64,000 bases of DNA from Adiantum capillus-veneris (GCA_014529385.2 CM043950.1:83030843-83094842), one strand, 5' to 3'. Shown: positions 33,992 through 47,603, counted from the first letter of the stretch. The notes: a model not told the origin generated them from the sequence alone. Numbers and translations: made by a program.

Positions 33992-36900
33992 TTAAAAATC
34001 GTAATCCATGTTGATCTCAGTGATATGTGTAGACTTCAAAGTCACACTACCATTCTTTCTATTCCGTATTGTTTCCCATAAAGCTTGTGACCATGTCTCA
34101 TCCACTTCTAGAATTGGCATCATCAATTGTGACTTGGAATCATTAGTGGTATTAGCCACTACCCTGTTGACCAATGGTATCTCTGTCTCTGGTCTCTTGT
34201 GATTGTTCATTTTGTCTCTTTTGTGCTCAACTTCCTTGTCCCTTTTGTGGATTAACGCTTCATATGTGGGGATGCTTTGTTTTTCTAGCTTTATTAAAGC
34301 TTGAGCTATCTCTAGGAGCCTTCTGCACATTTCTAGTCTCTGCTTCTCAACCTCGGGATATGTGGATATGTCAACCATCTTTGTTCCAATGTTTGGTTGA
34401 TTTTTTGTCTTGCCTTGTAAGCTTGTAAGAGATCCTCTACTAATTTTATCCACAAAGACTGAACCTCTCAATGATATTTTTGATGACACTGCTCCTTACA
34501 TTTTATCTTTGTTTTCCTTTTAATATTTCAATTGCTCTCTATCTTGTTCAGCTCTGTTTTTAAGAAAATTTTCTCTTCTAACCTTTTGGCTTTCATTTTG
34601 TCTTGTTTTTCCTTCCATGATTTTCTTCAAATCCTTATCGATAATCTCTCAAATTCTATTTGAATAGCAGTTTATTTTTGTCCTCAATAGGTGTGTTTTA
34701 GGTAGCTTCTTGATCTTGAGCTCCGATCACCCCATTTATTGGAATTGTAGACTCAGTTCCAAACCACTTAAGCATGGAAAATTTTCAATGATGTTCATCA
34801 TCACTTTCCCCTTGTTTTCAAGATTTTTGGGACAATTTGGAAGAACATGATCAATGCCATATCCATCACAAAATTGAAAAATCTTTCTACATTCACACTT
34901 GTGTGGACAAACTCTTATCCAATGATCACCTCCACACTCATAGGATGTATCTTCTTGTCGGGATTCTTGCAGAGCCACTATTGGCTATCCAGACCTAGAA
35001 GGATAACCTATAGGTTTATATGTCTAGTTATGAACATGAGTGTGTTCTCGTCCATTGTATATTGATTTTTTGTTGGTTGTACAAAATATGATGACTCTAC
35101 AACATTATCTATACTAGTCTAGTAAGGATCACCTTTGTCTACATATGTGTTACCCTCTTGTTCTCTCATAAGACTCAATTGGTTCTTCATATCATAGATT
35201 TGGGGGAAAATTTCTCTGATTTTCAAGTGTTTCTATAGGCTATGTATATATAACAATCGTTCGGTTCTCTTAACATAAAAAAGGTTGTTTAGCCCAACAT
35301 TGGTTGAGGCTTGTCTCCCCCTTGGGCTACATTATCTGGGCCTATTGGTACCTCGATGGTGGTAACAATGGTCCATATGGCCTTTCCCTCATGTAATTCA
35401 TCTTATAAAAACACTCATTGTTTTCATGGTTGGTTTACTTTTTCTAAATTTCACACGACTTCAAGATATGTGGTGCACTTGTTGCTATGGGTTGTTGTTA
35501 TACATTTGGAATCTATGGATAGCCTTGGTTCATACTCCTAGTCACTTCTTTGATTGTATGATCGACATTTGGCACGATTGGAGTTTGAATATTTTGTTTC
35601 ATTGTAGATTCATTGGTCGTATAATAGACACTACTTGCCATATTTTTTGCATCCTTGGTTACCTCTCTATAGGACTTACAATTGTCTACTAGATAAATAG
35701 CTTCTCGAGTGACTTGCTCAAACATTGTGCATGCTTTAAAGTGCAAGTCCTTTGTGAGAGTCTCATTACTCAAGCTCTCACTGAAGAGGACTGACAGTCT
35801 CTCATCTTATGGAAACCTCTTATCGGACATCTCGCTATGTATTGCTTGAAGCAAAGTGAAGCTTCCTTCACTTTCTTGTTCTCTTTCTGCTTAAAAGGAT
35901 AGGTTCTGGACACTGTATTGTGCTTATTCCCCTATTAAAAATTCCTCAGTAAATTCATGTAGAAGTTTCTCTATGTTTGGAAAATCTCTATTGTTTAAAG
36001 GTTGGAACCACTTCAATGCTATTCCTTCCAATGTCAACCCAAATCCTCTGTACTAAATGTGGAAATTCACCACTTGCTCAGCTCTCAAAACTTGTTTGAA
36101 GAGTAAGACATGTACATATGGATCCCTTGATCCATTGTACTCCTTGGAAACACACTTTTCTATGTGCGATGGTTGCATACGTTGCATTTTTCAACCATTC
36201 TCTTGACTCCTAGCTCTCCTTCCACGACATCTCTAGCCTCATAACCTCCACTAGAAACTCTAGTTGGAGTTCATTTTGTGGCTCTCCCTTGAGGAGGTAC
36301 ATCTCTTCCTTCTCTCAAGGTATTTTAAACTCTCCTTATGTAGATCATGCTAGGAGATTCACTTTCCCTTTATATAGTCAATGGAACCCTTGAACCCAAA
36401 GATACCATCAGTCTAGGCACTAGAAACTATGGTCGACTCATTGATTTATCAATTCTTGTTTAATCCGAACTTAATTTTCCCATCTTTGGTGTGGTCTCCA
36501 ATAAAGTAGGTCTAATGATACTAGGAGTGACATAATACTAATGAAGTGGGCCTCCAAATTATGTATATCCCTCAAGCTCTCTCTGGTCTACTGTTGAATA
36601 TATACGCCCATACTTATGAAAACATGATTATGTGGGTATCTTTGCTTTCATTATATGTAGAAACATACAATCTCTTTTGCTTTGACAACTCTCCTAGGTA
36701 GGGCTTGTTGCACTTGTAATAGTGCATACAATCACCATTATCATACTTGTACAATTCCAAGTGAGTATTTTTCATGTTGACTCGTGTTGTTTCCTTTACT
36801 ATCCTTAGTTTTGCATTTGGAATGTCCAACTTAGGCACCTTATCTTTTGGCCAACTTTGTCTTTTATGCCTATCATTCCCCATTTTTTTCTATAATATAT

Positions 36901-37573
36901 AAATTTTACACAACAAAATACATTATTCTCTCATCATCAAACTATTGATCACCACTGTAGTCCACATGCACTAAGTCCTTGAACTCACTAGGTCTCTCCT
37001 CTAATTTTACACAGTAATGATCCATACCGTATTTGTAAATTTTTGTACTCTAAACATTTTTGAATTGGTCTTTCAAGTGTAGAAATTTCATCGTGGGTGC
37101 TGGTTGGGGGTGCTGGTTGGGATGGTTTTGCTCCAATGTTTATTCCCTCTTTAAAACTCACTCTATTGAATCTCTCAAACATGTAGGTATAAGATCTCTC
37201 TGATGACACAATCCTTGAAAACACTAGGTCTCTCCTCTAGTTTTATGCAATAGTGATCCATACCATCTTTGTAAATCTTTGGACTTTGGTCATTTTCAAA
37301 TTGGTATTTGAAGTGCAACAATTTTATTGTGGGTGATGGTTAGGATGGTCTTGCCCCCATGTTTGTTCCTTCTTTAAAACTCAATCTATTGAGTCCCTCA
37401 ACCATGTAGGTATGGGATCTTTTCAATGACATATTAGATAGACTTTCCTCGGTGATAGGCTCTAAGGGATGGAATGGTCCATGATTCACACTCTCTTCAC
37501 TGCAAATGTTGCTAACCTGGTCTCCTACATTAGGTTTTCTTATCGGGTAGAACTTACCTGATCTCAAATACAT
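33992..37573 (-). pseudogene. Minus-strand retroelement gag-like gene, broken
   Basis: Reading down the minus strand: MYLRSGKFYPIRKPN (37573), a family-typical gag N-terminus; then VPKLDIPNAKLRIVK (about 36835). The gag core follows near 36100-35930, LTLEGIALKWFQPLNNRDFP and LLHEFTEEFLIG (the WF..L retrotrans_gag signature). DLHFKACTMFEQVTREAI (about 35740) comes next, then two knuckle-like motifs at 34928-34830, CGGDHWIRVCP and CDGYGIDHVLPNCP (CX2-4HX4C forms). The last conserved frame (34489-33992) is charged and helical. It has many stops, and no protease or RT was found, so it looks like a non-autonomous or truncated gypsy-type element. Confidence 0.6.
36986..37455. repeat. Tandem duplication, period 236 bp
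   Basis: CACTAGGTCTCTCCTCTA begins at 36986 and again at 37222, and similarity runs through both units to the conserved ATGTAGGTAT(A/G)(A/G)GATCT word. It duplicates the N-terminal part of the minus-strand gag gene (SYTYMFERFNRVSFKEG versus SHTYMVEGLNRLSFKEG). Confidence 0.85.
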
Positions 37574-38769
37574 TAAGGAATAATTGCTCTTGCAAAACCC
37601 TAGCCTGTTAACTCTTTCACTGTTTCCAAATTTTCAACTTGAGATCACTCCAAATTACAATGCTCCAACCTTCACAATATGTACAACAAACACTTGATGG
37701 CTGTGAGTTTACAGCTGCTTTGTTCGTAAAAAAATCTTGAATTGACCAAACATTTTCACTTTTGGTACAAATCCTATTTTAGTTTGAAGAATCCTCTAAT
37801 GATGTCCAAATTTAGTTTTGAAAATACCTCTTTTCTCTTTATGAGTAGATCTAGCTTTGGTTTTGACTCTAGCCTCAAATTGTGACATCGGGATATGGAT
37901 TAAGATCCATGTACCTCAGTGGCTCGCAGAATGTGATGAAACTTTACACACAGCTTGCCCTTGGTACCTTGACACTAGCTATAAGCTTTTTGTGTGATTT
38001 AGAGTTATTTAGGTCAATTGGAGTCAAACCCTGTGTTAAACTTTGCGATTTTTCACACCAGATTGTTTTTTCCCTTTGATCTACTTTTTGGATTCTTTTT
38101 GCCAAGGTTTTTTTAGGGATTTTGTTCTTATTGGTATCTACTATATAGAATGTACAAGTCTCTACCAAAAATCTTAGATGGGGGACATTGATTGTGATCC
38201 ATGTTCCATCACTTTTGGAATTAAAGATTGGCCAGATAGGAGACTTGAAATTTGGTCAGCTTACCCCCAAAATCTTTTTGAATTTGGTTTAGTTTTGGTC
38301 AACCACAGTGAAATCCCAAGTCCATTTTAGCAATCTTGTGTTCCTTTTGTCACTTTTTCAACTCTTTTTGCAAATTGACTTTGGGGAATGTGTTTCTATG
38401 TGTCTCAACTACTCATTGTTTGAGATTTCACCTTTTTTTTGTGATCTTTTCAGCCCAATTTGATGGTGATGGTTTCTACTTACCCTACTCCTATGTGCTC
38501 GAAAGAAACTTCAAACAAAAAGAAACAAAAGAATGCATTAAAGTCATAACAAAAAACAAAACAGTACTTTCAAAGTTCAAAGAAAATTTGAAAAATAAAA
38601 TGCTTTTGGTATCTCACTCACGACTCTCTTTGCCTCTCAAGGATAGATCTAGCTGGTCCCTCAATCATAAACTCTATGAAGTACTAAACCCAATCTAGCT
38701 GCTTTACTGCTAATGTGTATGGAATGGATGACAAATATTTTGAAAAGAATGCTCTAAATATCAACCTAA

Positions 38770-38800
38770 GGACATTCCCTAGCAACGACACCAATGTTAG
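38770..38800 (-). other. Candidate LTR end and primer-binding site of the minus-strand gag element
   Basis: On the minus strand the sequence reads CATCGCTAACA followed by TTGGTGTCGTTGCTAGGGAA. Plant gypsy elements of the Tat/Athila group often have TGGCGCCGTTGCCGGGGA just inside the 5' LTR, and this is a decayed match. It lies upstream, on the minus strand, of the gag gene at 37573. The matching second LTR was not found. Confidence 0.5.
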
Positions 38801-41064
38801 CGATGGACATCTATAGCATAGCTATCTCACACTAAAATACTAATGTCAATATTCAGGGAAGTGACTTGATATGGGGCATGGAGGCTCTTTGAGGTGTCAG
38901 TCCTCAAGAAGTGAAAATGTATCTACTCAACAACCAAATCACCACTCCCAAATCAAGAAATCTACATATGTCATATCTCATGGCATTCATTCATCACACC
39001 ATTTCAATGACTAAATGGACTCATATTGCCACAAAACTTTAAGTCAAGCCATATTAGGTCTAAGGGAGCAAATCTACAAGTCTAGTTGCAATTTAACAAG
39101 GTACTAAAACACGATCCATCATGTACTAGGTCATAAAAACTTACAACAAAACTATGGAAACAGGAGTCCCTAAGGATTAATAACACTCTCCTATGGTCAA
39201 AATGTCAAAAGATAGTGATTTAAGCAATCAAAAATGTAAATAAGACTCACAAATGTGTATCCTCAAACCACAATAGAATTTTAATTCTTACAAATAAATG
39301 AAAGAGCAAGAGACAAGGAACACAATGCGATTCTTGCATTCAAATTTGGATTACCTGATCAGGAGAAAAGTTGATTACAAGTCTCAGTAGAATAGCCGCT
39401 TAACAATCATACAATAGAAGCTCCTCTTTTCCCAAAGATAATATCAATAATGATAATAATCCCGTCCAAACTAAGGCTTTTGACCTTTATACCTAGGGCT
39501 TTCAAAATGGCCAACGGTCGGTTACTTTGGGCTTTGAGTACATAGTCAAATATTACATCTTGGATGTTTACAACTTTCAATCAGAATACATGGGCTCATT
39601 TCCAAGGATCCCAAGAAAAGTATGATATAGTATATCAAAAATGTGGCTCTGGATAGTGTGTTTGACTAGGAGAGTGCAGGTAAGCTGCATTAACCAAATA
39701 CTGATTTGTAGGATTTACCATTCACGGCTCCTTGTTATAGAGTTAATCACAGTAGTCTACATACAATGAACCTGATTGCATGTGTAGCAACTATATGGTT
39801 TGATAAACTGTGCAAATTCTTAGATAACACCTTATCTTAGTTTCTTAGACATGTATTTGCAATTCGTCTTTGAGTTTGTAGTACCTAGCTTTGATAAAAA
39901 TAAATAAAATTGGGGATGATTTGGAGTAGGCTTCACTCTTACCAATGGGATTTTGGCTCCAAGACTATCGTTTCTCCAGCCCATTAGGTAGTTATGGCCT
40001 CAAAATCGGCATAAAAAAACCTTGTCATCAGCATAGCCATAGAGTTGCAATATCTAGTCCATTGGCTGTACTATTGTACTTAGTACCATGTTACTGCTAT
40101 TGAATGGCTTTGGTGCACTTAAAATTGCTACTAGGCTAGTGTTAATGTTATGCTCATTCTGAAAAACTTTCTCCTATCTGATTCTATTGCTAGCCGTTTT
40201 TTGAATCCGGAATTGCCATAGTGAGCTACCTCACCCTATCAAAATCACTCAAACACTATGGCTATCCTCACCCTTTCACTGTACATAGGCATGCGTGAGT
40301 TAGGGGACTTTTCCCATTTCTCCTTATAAACCTCAGTGAGCTAGTCATTGGGATAGTTGAGCCAAATAAATACATAAAAACAAAAACAAAAATTTAGTAT
40401 GGTTTGTTTGTGTGTACATATTTGATGGTAAATAGAGATTTATTTAAATATTTTTACCTGAGAAAAAACACAAAAATACCCTTCACTTAGTCATTCCTTT
40501 TTACTAAATTACCATTTTTCTACATGCATTCTTCTTTATTTCTTGTAGATAGTCCTAAATCAATAAAAACAATTGAGGACCTCCTCATTTCATTTCCTAC
40601 ATTTCTTTATTCCATTTTATATTCATATAAAATTGTCACTATTCTAGATTCCATGAATTGTTTATATACTAATCTTTTTTTTCCATCATATCCATATATC
40701 TTATTTGTGAATAATCATAATCCATGCATATTGTTAAACCCTCAAGAATCTATTAAGTCATGCTCTTATGCAAGGAGGGGCTCACTCTTGGAGGATTATG
40801 CAAATTCAACGAAAGGGGGGGACACTGAAGACTTTTGTAGGAGGAAAAATAGGCATTTTGGTGGGATTTTTGGCGTCCACCTCAACTCTGAATTTGAGGA
40901 AGTGATCAAAATGAAAAATTTATCTCACAAGCTGAGTGATCACCTCAAACTTTTTCATAATTTTTTAAGCTGCCACCGGTGAGATATGATTTTTTTGGTG
41001 GACCCCAGTCTGCCCACTTTTTCTCACAAGTCATCCTAGTCTTCATTCACCTTTTTTCACACTT

Positions 41065-41105
<41 letters not shown>

Positions 41106-42558
41106 GTCACTTCATCTGATCAGGATAGCTATTTCTAGTTACACTAACTCAACCTATTGGTATTACTACCCTAACTATGTATGTTGCTAATACTTTACCC
41201 AACACACTTCTGGCAGTTTGACTAAGCCTTTGCTACTTGATTACAAGTAAGGTTCTCCACCTTGAGTATGAAATCACTGAATTGATACTTGAATTCCTTG
41301 TTGCTGGCTTACTATGCTATCTTGGTTAGCATGGATGAATGAGTACAACTAAAAGCCTAATTCAGTGGGAGCAATCCCTTGTGGATTTAACCTTACTTAC
41401 ACTGCTATCTTGGTTTTCATGGTTTAGTGTGAACCAATTTTTTGAAAATAGGCTCAGTGGGAGCAATAATTTAACCCATAAAGGCTAGGTTTCCTTCCCT
41501 TCTGGCATAAAGCGGTTACACTCTGCAATACTGGGTTAGTGTACTCCATTGGGACACGACTCTTCCCCTTTCACTCATAGTGCTTCACAATGAAACACAT
41601 CTAGATCTGATGATGGGTGGCTTGGCACGGAATTTGGGCCATCCATTGCTTGGTATGATTCAAGTTTTTGTCTTATAAGACTCTCTTTTTCTTTATTGTG
41701 CACAAATGTTAAGTAGTATGCATGCTTAGAATCAAGTTTGTGGAGACGGCGTCTTCCAAACACCACGTAGAGATTGTCACTCTACTATGGAAGATTGATA
41801 GGACTAATGCGTAGACATGCTTGCGGCAGCAGAGGCTCTCAAGCGCTAAAAAGATTAGTCATCCATTCTGGGACGATGTCGTAGGGTAAGATAGGGATCC
41901 TCTATCCGCCAGAAAAAGGACTAATGATAGGATTTATCTTCTCTACCCCATAGTCGAGGATGACTATGATTTCAAGAGAGGTAATGTCATAATAACTAAT
42001 ATCTAATTCTCCTAAATTATTTTCTCATGTTAAACTCGTCATTTAATATATGGAAGTACCAGGGGAGAAAAAATTAGAATATTGGTTAAGCTGGCAAACC
42101 AACCACAACAGGGATCCAAAGGAGGGAAAATAGGGATCCAAAGGGGGGGGCATCTGCAAAAGAGAAATGTGCAACAACAGGCTTTAAAGACCCTAAGGTT
42201 CATCTCATTAAGACTTCCAAAATGCTAAGGTTCCAAAATTCAAAGGTTATGGTCAAGCTTAGTGAAATTGGATGCTTTGTGAGTGTGCCAAAAATTCTTC
42301 AAGACTCCTATATAGGAGGGGGCGAGCCCTGTAAGTAGGGGATGAGAGAGAAACACACACACACTCACAGACTCCCTTTACACAAAGGAAATAGGGGACA
42401 CATGTCAGCTCCCTAGGCCAATTTCCCACAAAGTGCACTCAAATCCTATTGGATGGCCATAGAGGTGGACCAATGAGAATTAGGCTAGAGTAAATCTAGT
42501 TTAATTCATTTAAAAACACTTGATAAAAGAACCAATAAGAATTAAGCTCTCTAGAAGA
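38801..42558. other. Long gene-poor stretch
   Basis: The left part probably contains the LTR of the minus-strand element. There is a (CA)n run at 41068-41101. Frames of 60-150 residues at 40524-40982 (plus) and 41766-41575 (minus) have no recognisable motif and are not called as genes. 42300-42370 reads like a promoter or leader (TATATAGGAGG, then ACACAC). Confidence 0.4.
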
Positions 42559-42670
42559 CTATTGGCCAGTCTCCCAAGGGGTCCAATGAGCATTCATCAG
42601 TCCCACGACGTGCCTGATTCCTATTGGCCAGAAGACAAAGGGGTCCAATGAGAGTTTAATTGTATTATTT
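42545..42670. repeat. Imperfect tandem repeat, ATTGGCCAG...GGGGTCCAATGAG
   Basis: CTATTGGCCAGTCTCCCAAG followed by GGGGTCCAATGAGCATTC recurs as CTATTGGCCAGAAGACAAAG then GGGGTCCAATGAGAG (second unit about 42617). Weaker relatives occur at 42450-42480 (ATTGGATGGCC, GGACCAATGAGAATTA). No function is evident. Confidence 0.6.
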
Positions 42671-42679
42671 AAGTATCTA

Positions 42680-42985
42680 AAGCTGTAGTTTGCTACCTTT
42701 TGAAGGAGAAAATATGTGAGAGGCATGCTAACATACTCATTCAAGCGCTTCACAAATAGTGGGAATGTAATGTTGTTTCCTTTTGAGTTTTTTTAAATAG
42801 TGACTTAACAATGTATCGATATCCTCTTGGGTGTGACCAACCATAAGAAAGCCAAGTTGTACCATGTCATATACTCCTTGCACAACTAATAGCAATAGAC
42901 ATGCAAAATACACATTGATTCTTGTTTTCAAAGCCACAATTGTCAAGTTGCAATAGCAATCATCTTGGAAAAAAATCTAGAATTC
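42680..42985 (-). pseudogene. Fragment of a plant DNC...GHTxEDID (DUF7869-like) transposase-type gene
   Basis: On the minus strand, LQLDNCGFENKNQ (about 42960-42920) runs, after a one-base frame change, into VYFACLLLLVVQGVYDMVQL, then GFLMVGHTQEDIDTLL (about 42846-42800) and a basic SHYLKKLKRKQHY. Known from memory of the family: QLDNC..ENKN and VGHTHEDID are hallmark blocks of a widespread DDE-like domain found in plant and animal repeats. Only one domain fragment remains; stops follow. The copia copy B LTR cuts in upstream. Confidence 0.5.
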
Positions 42986-43371
42986 CATCTCCCCTGATTA
43001 AGACAACGAGACCTCCGCATGGATCATTTGCTTCCTTATTATTCTCAAGCTACCATGAGTAGCATTTTGGTACCATTTTTGAAAATTTTGTTAAAGCCTG
43101 TGAAATGTTGATTTCCTCTATGCCATGTATTACATACCATGCCTCATTTCAATTTCCATCTAAGGGAAATTCAAAGCAATCATCTTCTCATACACTTTAT
43201 TATGGATGTGCATCGACTAGAGTAGTTCCGTCCCATAGGGTCTCCCCTTGCTTGCATAATTTTGGATTTGTCTTCAATGTGACAACATTGTGACTCGGAA
43301 TAATCAACCATTGCAATTTGTGGATCTCTGTAGCAACACAATTCTTATTTAATAGGGGATTCTTGTCCTTC

Positions 43372-43531
43372 TCTAGGAGGTTTTTCCCCCGTGCGTTATA
43401 TATACGCCCATTCATTCTAGGGCTATCTATCTTTCCATTGCACACTAAGTAATATACTCTCTGTTGTGTGCCTTGAGCTTCCTTCCTCTTATCCAAGATT
43501 TGTGTGTTTTCTTGCAACCCTAATTTCAACA
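43372..43531 (+). repeat. Copia family 5' LTR, copy B, 5'-truncated
   Basis: Matches the LTRs at 16593-16815 and 59530-59757 from CTAGGAGGTTTTTCCCCC to TTTCAACA, but the first 70 or so bases (TGTTACCATAC...) are missing. It is followed by CTTGGTATCAAAGTAGGTT, a good copia primer-binding site (initiator-Met type). Confidence 0.85.
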
Positions 43532-43885
43532 CTTGGTATCAAAGTAGGTTGCATCCTCTCGAACTTAGTCACCATCAGCTCCAGCACACGCCTACTCACT
43601 TTCTCGGATTTCAGTGAGCTTTGGCCAGCATTCGCAAATCGACAAAAATTTTGGGTAAGCTCATAGAGCTTAGTCTGCTCAGATTTTTGATCCGGGATCA
43701 TTTCGACCTCCGCTTTCATTACAGCCAGGTCCGCACATGCAATTTTGTCATTTTGTGCAAATTTTTTGTCAGTGCCACAACAGGTCCCATACAGTCTACT
43801 ACGGGTTGTGCTATATAGCACGTTCTAGTCTCACTCAGTTTCTCCTCATTTCGGACGGTTTTCACATCAGGTGCATGCATTTTCC

Positions 43886-45945
43886 ATGGCTGACAACAAC
43901 ACAGGTGTGTTCAAGATGTTTGCTGATGAGGACAGATTGAATGGGGACAATTACCCTATGTGGGCTTACATGATGCAACATATTCTTGTGTCAAAGGGTG
44001 TCTGGAATATTGTGCAGGGCATTGTGTACGTCTAGTTCTGAGGATGTAGGCGATGTTGAGGATGTTGCAGGTCTTACTGCAAGGATTGGTGTTGTTAGAG
44101 TTGTTTTGCCTACGACAGAACAAGCTCGTTGGGATGTAAAGGATGCACACTCTAATGTGTTGATTGTGTTGTCTGTAAAGCACACCATTACTCCTCACAT
44201 TCGTTCGACGAAATCTGCAAAACAGGCTTGGGATATTCTGGTTGGTCTTTATGCAAGCCATAATGAGGCAAAAATTGCATTGCTATGTAAAGAGTTGGAG
44301 TCGAAGATTATGCATGAGGAAGATGAAATGGACACTTTCCTTGCTGGTGTCAAGGATGTTAATGAGAAACTAATATTTGCAGGAGAAGTCATTTCTCATA
44401 GTGTACTTGTGCAAACTGTTCTTGATGCTTTGCAAGATTCTTACCACACTTTTGCTAGTACTTGGAGACTTATGACCCAAGGAAATCCTGAAGTTGTCAA
44501 GTTTGATGCATTATGCACATTGCTATTGCAAGTGTCACTTTCCAGAAAAAACACAACTAGGAAGGCTTTTATTGCAGCTCAAGAAAAAGTAGGAACAACA
44601 ATGTAACCACTTCTTATGGTTCTGCTGCGAGTGGAAAAACTTCTGTTCCTAATGCTTCTGTTGGCAGCACTTTGTCTGGCAATTCTAGTGATAAGGGCAA
44701 AAAGAAGATGTGTTGCCATTATTGTAAATCTAATGATCACTTGATCAAGCAATGTCCAAAATTGAAGGCAAAAGAGGCTAAGAAGAAAGAGGTTGGATCC
44801 ACTACATGGTCCAATACAAGCACACGATTCTAGAGTCTTCTATCAAAGGAGATTTTGATGCTGATGTTGATGTAGAATGGGTATTTAGTGCAGAGTGCTC
44901 TTATGATCCTATTGTCCATGATGCATGTATGTCAGTTGCTGCACATTCACATGTGTGGTATTTTGACAGTGGTGCTACAAAGCACATTACCTCGCAGTGT
45001 GATTTTGTTTACCTCTATTGAGTCTGTCCCTCATGGAAATACGGTGACTTGTGCCAACAGTGCCTCTTATCTTGTTCAAGGAGTTGGAAAGATTGTGCTT
45101 ACTACTGCAAATGGCAGTTCTTTCATACTTGTAGATGCACTTTATGTACCTGGGATCAAGAAGAATCTTTTCTCTGTATTTGCACTTGCTAGACTTGGAC
45201 TTGTAGTCAAATTTATGGATGATAGATGTACACTTCATGATCTCACTTTTGGTGATGAAATTGTTGCATCTGGCCTTTTGTGCCGTGGGCTGTATAAACT
45301 CACTTTGTATGACAAGCATGGATAAAATTTTGCAAATGCAGTTGCAGATTCAAGGGTTGTTTCAGATGCAAAATTGTAGCATGCACGTTTTGGGCATCTG
45401 AATTTTTCGAGTTTGCTGCGTTTGCAGAAATATGATATGGTTGCTTCTTTGCCGCCTATTGAAGCACCTGTCAAACATATTTGTGAAGGATGGGTCAATT
45501 CGTGCTACATGCAGATTGCAACTTGTGCATAATGATGTTTGTGGGCCTATGCAAACTCCGTCCTTGGGACATTACTTGTACTTCGTGATTTTTATTACTG
45601 ACTACTCCTGGCATGCATGGGTATATCCGTTGAAAGTTAAGTCCGAAGTGTTCATGTGCTTCAAGAAATTTCTTGCTGTGGCTGAAAATGTCTCGAAATG
45701 TACTATGGGCACCCTCTGTTCTGATCGAGGGGGGGAGTATATGTCTCATGAATTTAATGCATTTCTGGCTAGTCATGGGATAAAACACCAATGTAAAGTG
45801 TGTATACGCCTCAACAAAATGGTGTTGCTGAGAGAAAAAATAGGTCTCTTACGAAAATGGCAAGACGTATGGTCAAGAGTCAAGCTTTACCACATTCGTT
45901 TTGGCTCGAGGCTGTCATGTGTGCCACTTATTAACTCAACAAGTG
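43886..45945 (+). pseudogene. Copia gag, protease and integrase relic, copy B
   Basis: ATG 43886 gives MADNNTGVFKMFADEDRLNG. After a frame change near 44030 the long frame 44041-44606 carries the UBN2-type gag domain (KQAWDILVGLYASHNEAKI). The zinc knuckle CHYCKSNDHLIKQCP is intact (about 44714). The protease motif is WYFDSGATKHITS (about 44957), then VDALYVPGIKKNLFSV and GAG-pre-integrase ARFGHLNFSSLLRLQ. Integrase follows: [34 protein letters not shown], so D, D and E are all visible. Frame changes near 44600, 45005, 45330 and 45800 break it. This is the best-preserved gag of the four copies. Confidence 0.85.
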
Positions 45946-45994
45946 ATTTTGTAACATGCGACTTATGCACAAGACAACAAAGTTAGCCACACAT

Positions 45995-47552
45995 TGTCAT
46001 GCAACTTCGTTGCCATGACGAGAAAAAGAGAAGAGAAATGCAAGCTAAGCTTCTTTGAAGCCTACACATTTGATGAGCAGTGATTAGGGCTTGTTAACAG
46101 GCCAAGTTTAATGATTAATGTATGCGAGATGCGGCTTAAAAGGGCGAACAGATGCCTAATGATGCTAAAAAGTACTTTGATTAATATGAGCACAGATGAG
46201 AGGTTTATCTAGAATTGCAGTGCTTGAAGTGCTCTACCGGCCTGTCTTTATGGCTCGTCGATTAGAGCTACGATGAAGAATTTATGGCAGTTTGAAGTTT
46301 AAGACGATTACGGATCTGTACCAAATTGGGCAACTGCCAACTGAGGGGACAAAAATGAAGTGAATGCATGGTCTTGAAGTGCTCACTTTGTGGAGCACAT
46401 CGGTCCTTTCAGATCAATTAATGATCGGAGTTCCGGTTGCCAAGTTATTGGTTGTTAAAGATTCATCGGGGGTCGGTTCCATGCCAGTCTAGTTGGCTTG
46501 GCCAGAGTACCATCTGGGAGTTTTGAGCTTCATCCGGGTTTTGGAAAATGGTAGAATAAGTGCTCGAGGAATATCTTGTTCAGAATTGAATCTCTTGTAG
46601 TGCATCGATAGCTAATGCTCCAGTTGAATTGAATTCCATGGCCGGCTAAAACATGATGTGCTTAATAGAGTTTTGGCCGATACATATGCCAAACAGGGAG
46701 GTTCATATTAATTTACAGTAATGCTAAAAGCCTTTGGAGTTGAATGCCAAGCTTTACATTGCGTGGATGATATGCATGCCAATTGTGGTGCCGTTACGAA
46801 AGCACAAAAGTTCTTGTTGAGGTCTTAGTCGGAAATGTCGTCTTTTGGAATGCAATGATTGTGGGCGATGCCTTGGTTGGTATGTATATAAAATGTGATG
46901 CCCATTGGGAGGGCCGCCCATAACCCTAAAGACCGCCCATATTCACCAAGGGCCAATTAATTAGTGACCGCCCAAAGTAAGAGGAATGGCCGTCCAAGGG
47001 AGGGGAGACCGTCCAAGGTTAAGAGGGAGAAGGTTTTTTTTAGTGTGGAAGGGAAGGAAAATAAAAGAAGCATGGCGGACAGGGCAGCGTGCAAGACTGC
47101 GCAAGGGAAAGAAGAGTGCGCCGGGTGCCATGAGCCTCGGGTGGCGACTGCCATGAAACAAATTATCGCAAGCAGGCCTGGGCGAAGCTTTTTGGTGCGG
47201 TTCTTGCCGCGTTTGGCGCTCCTCCCCATCCGGGCTGACACATCACCAGGGATTCGTTCCCATTAGCGACATCGCTAATGGGATGGGGAATTTTTTTTTG
47301 GAGAAAACGAGGGCATGAAGTCGAGGGGTTGTTGAAGAGGAGTCAAAGGGCAAGAAGAGGAAGAGGACTCGGAGAGGCAAAGCTCCCTCTCCCTCGCTCT
47401 CATGCTCGAAGCTAGCTAAGTGGAGACAGGCAAAGCAAGATTTGAAGGAGGGAACGAGGGCAAGAAGAAGAAAACGAAGGCGAGGAGGGCTCGCGGCAAA
47501 AGAGGAAAGAGCTCCCTCTCTCTCGCTCTCATCCTCAGAGCAAGCAAAGCTT

Positions 47553-47603
<51 letters not shown>

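Larger units (their letters stand above)
43372..45945 (+). mobile_element. Copia element 5' half, copy B
   Basis: Truncated 5' LTR, primer-binding site, gag, protease and most of the integrase. It stops abruptly in the integrase ([13 protein letters not shown]-like, about 45900-45940), shortly before the LTR of the element starting at 45995. The RT and RNase H are absent here but present at 57.9-59.5 kb. Confidence 0.85.

Noticed and set aside
40524-40982. Plus-strand frame of 152 residues
   Set aside because: AT-rich, no recognised domain, no splice or repeat context; it could be chance.
41575-41766. Minus-strand frame starting MVFGRRRLHKLDSKHA
   Set aside because: It looks mildly coding-like but is short, isolated and unmatched to any family that could be named.
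46957-47266. Frames of 94-100 residues on both strands in the 5' LTR
   Set aside because: They are GC-rich LTR sequence; the 3' LTR does not keep either frame open and no motif is seen.
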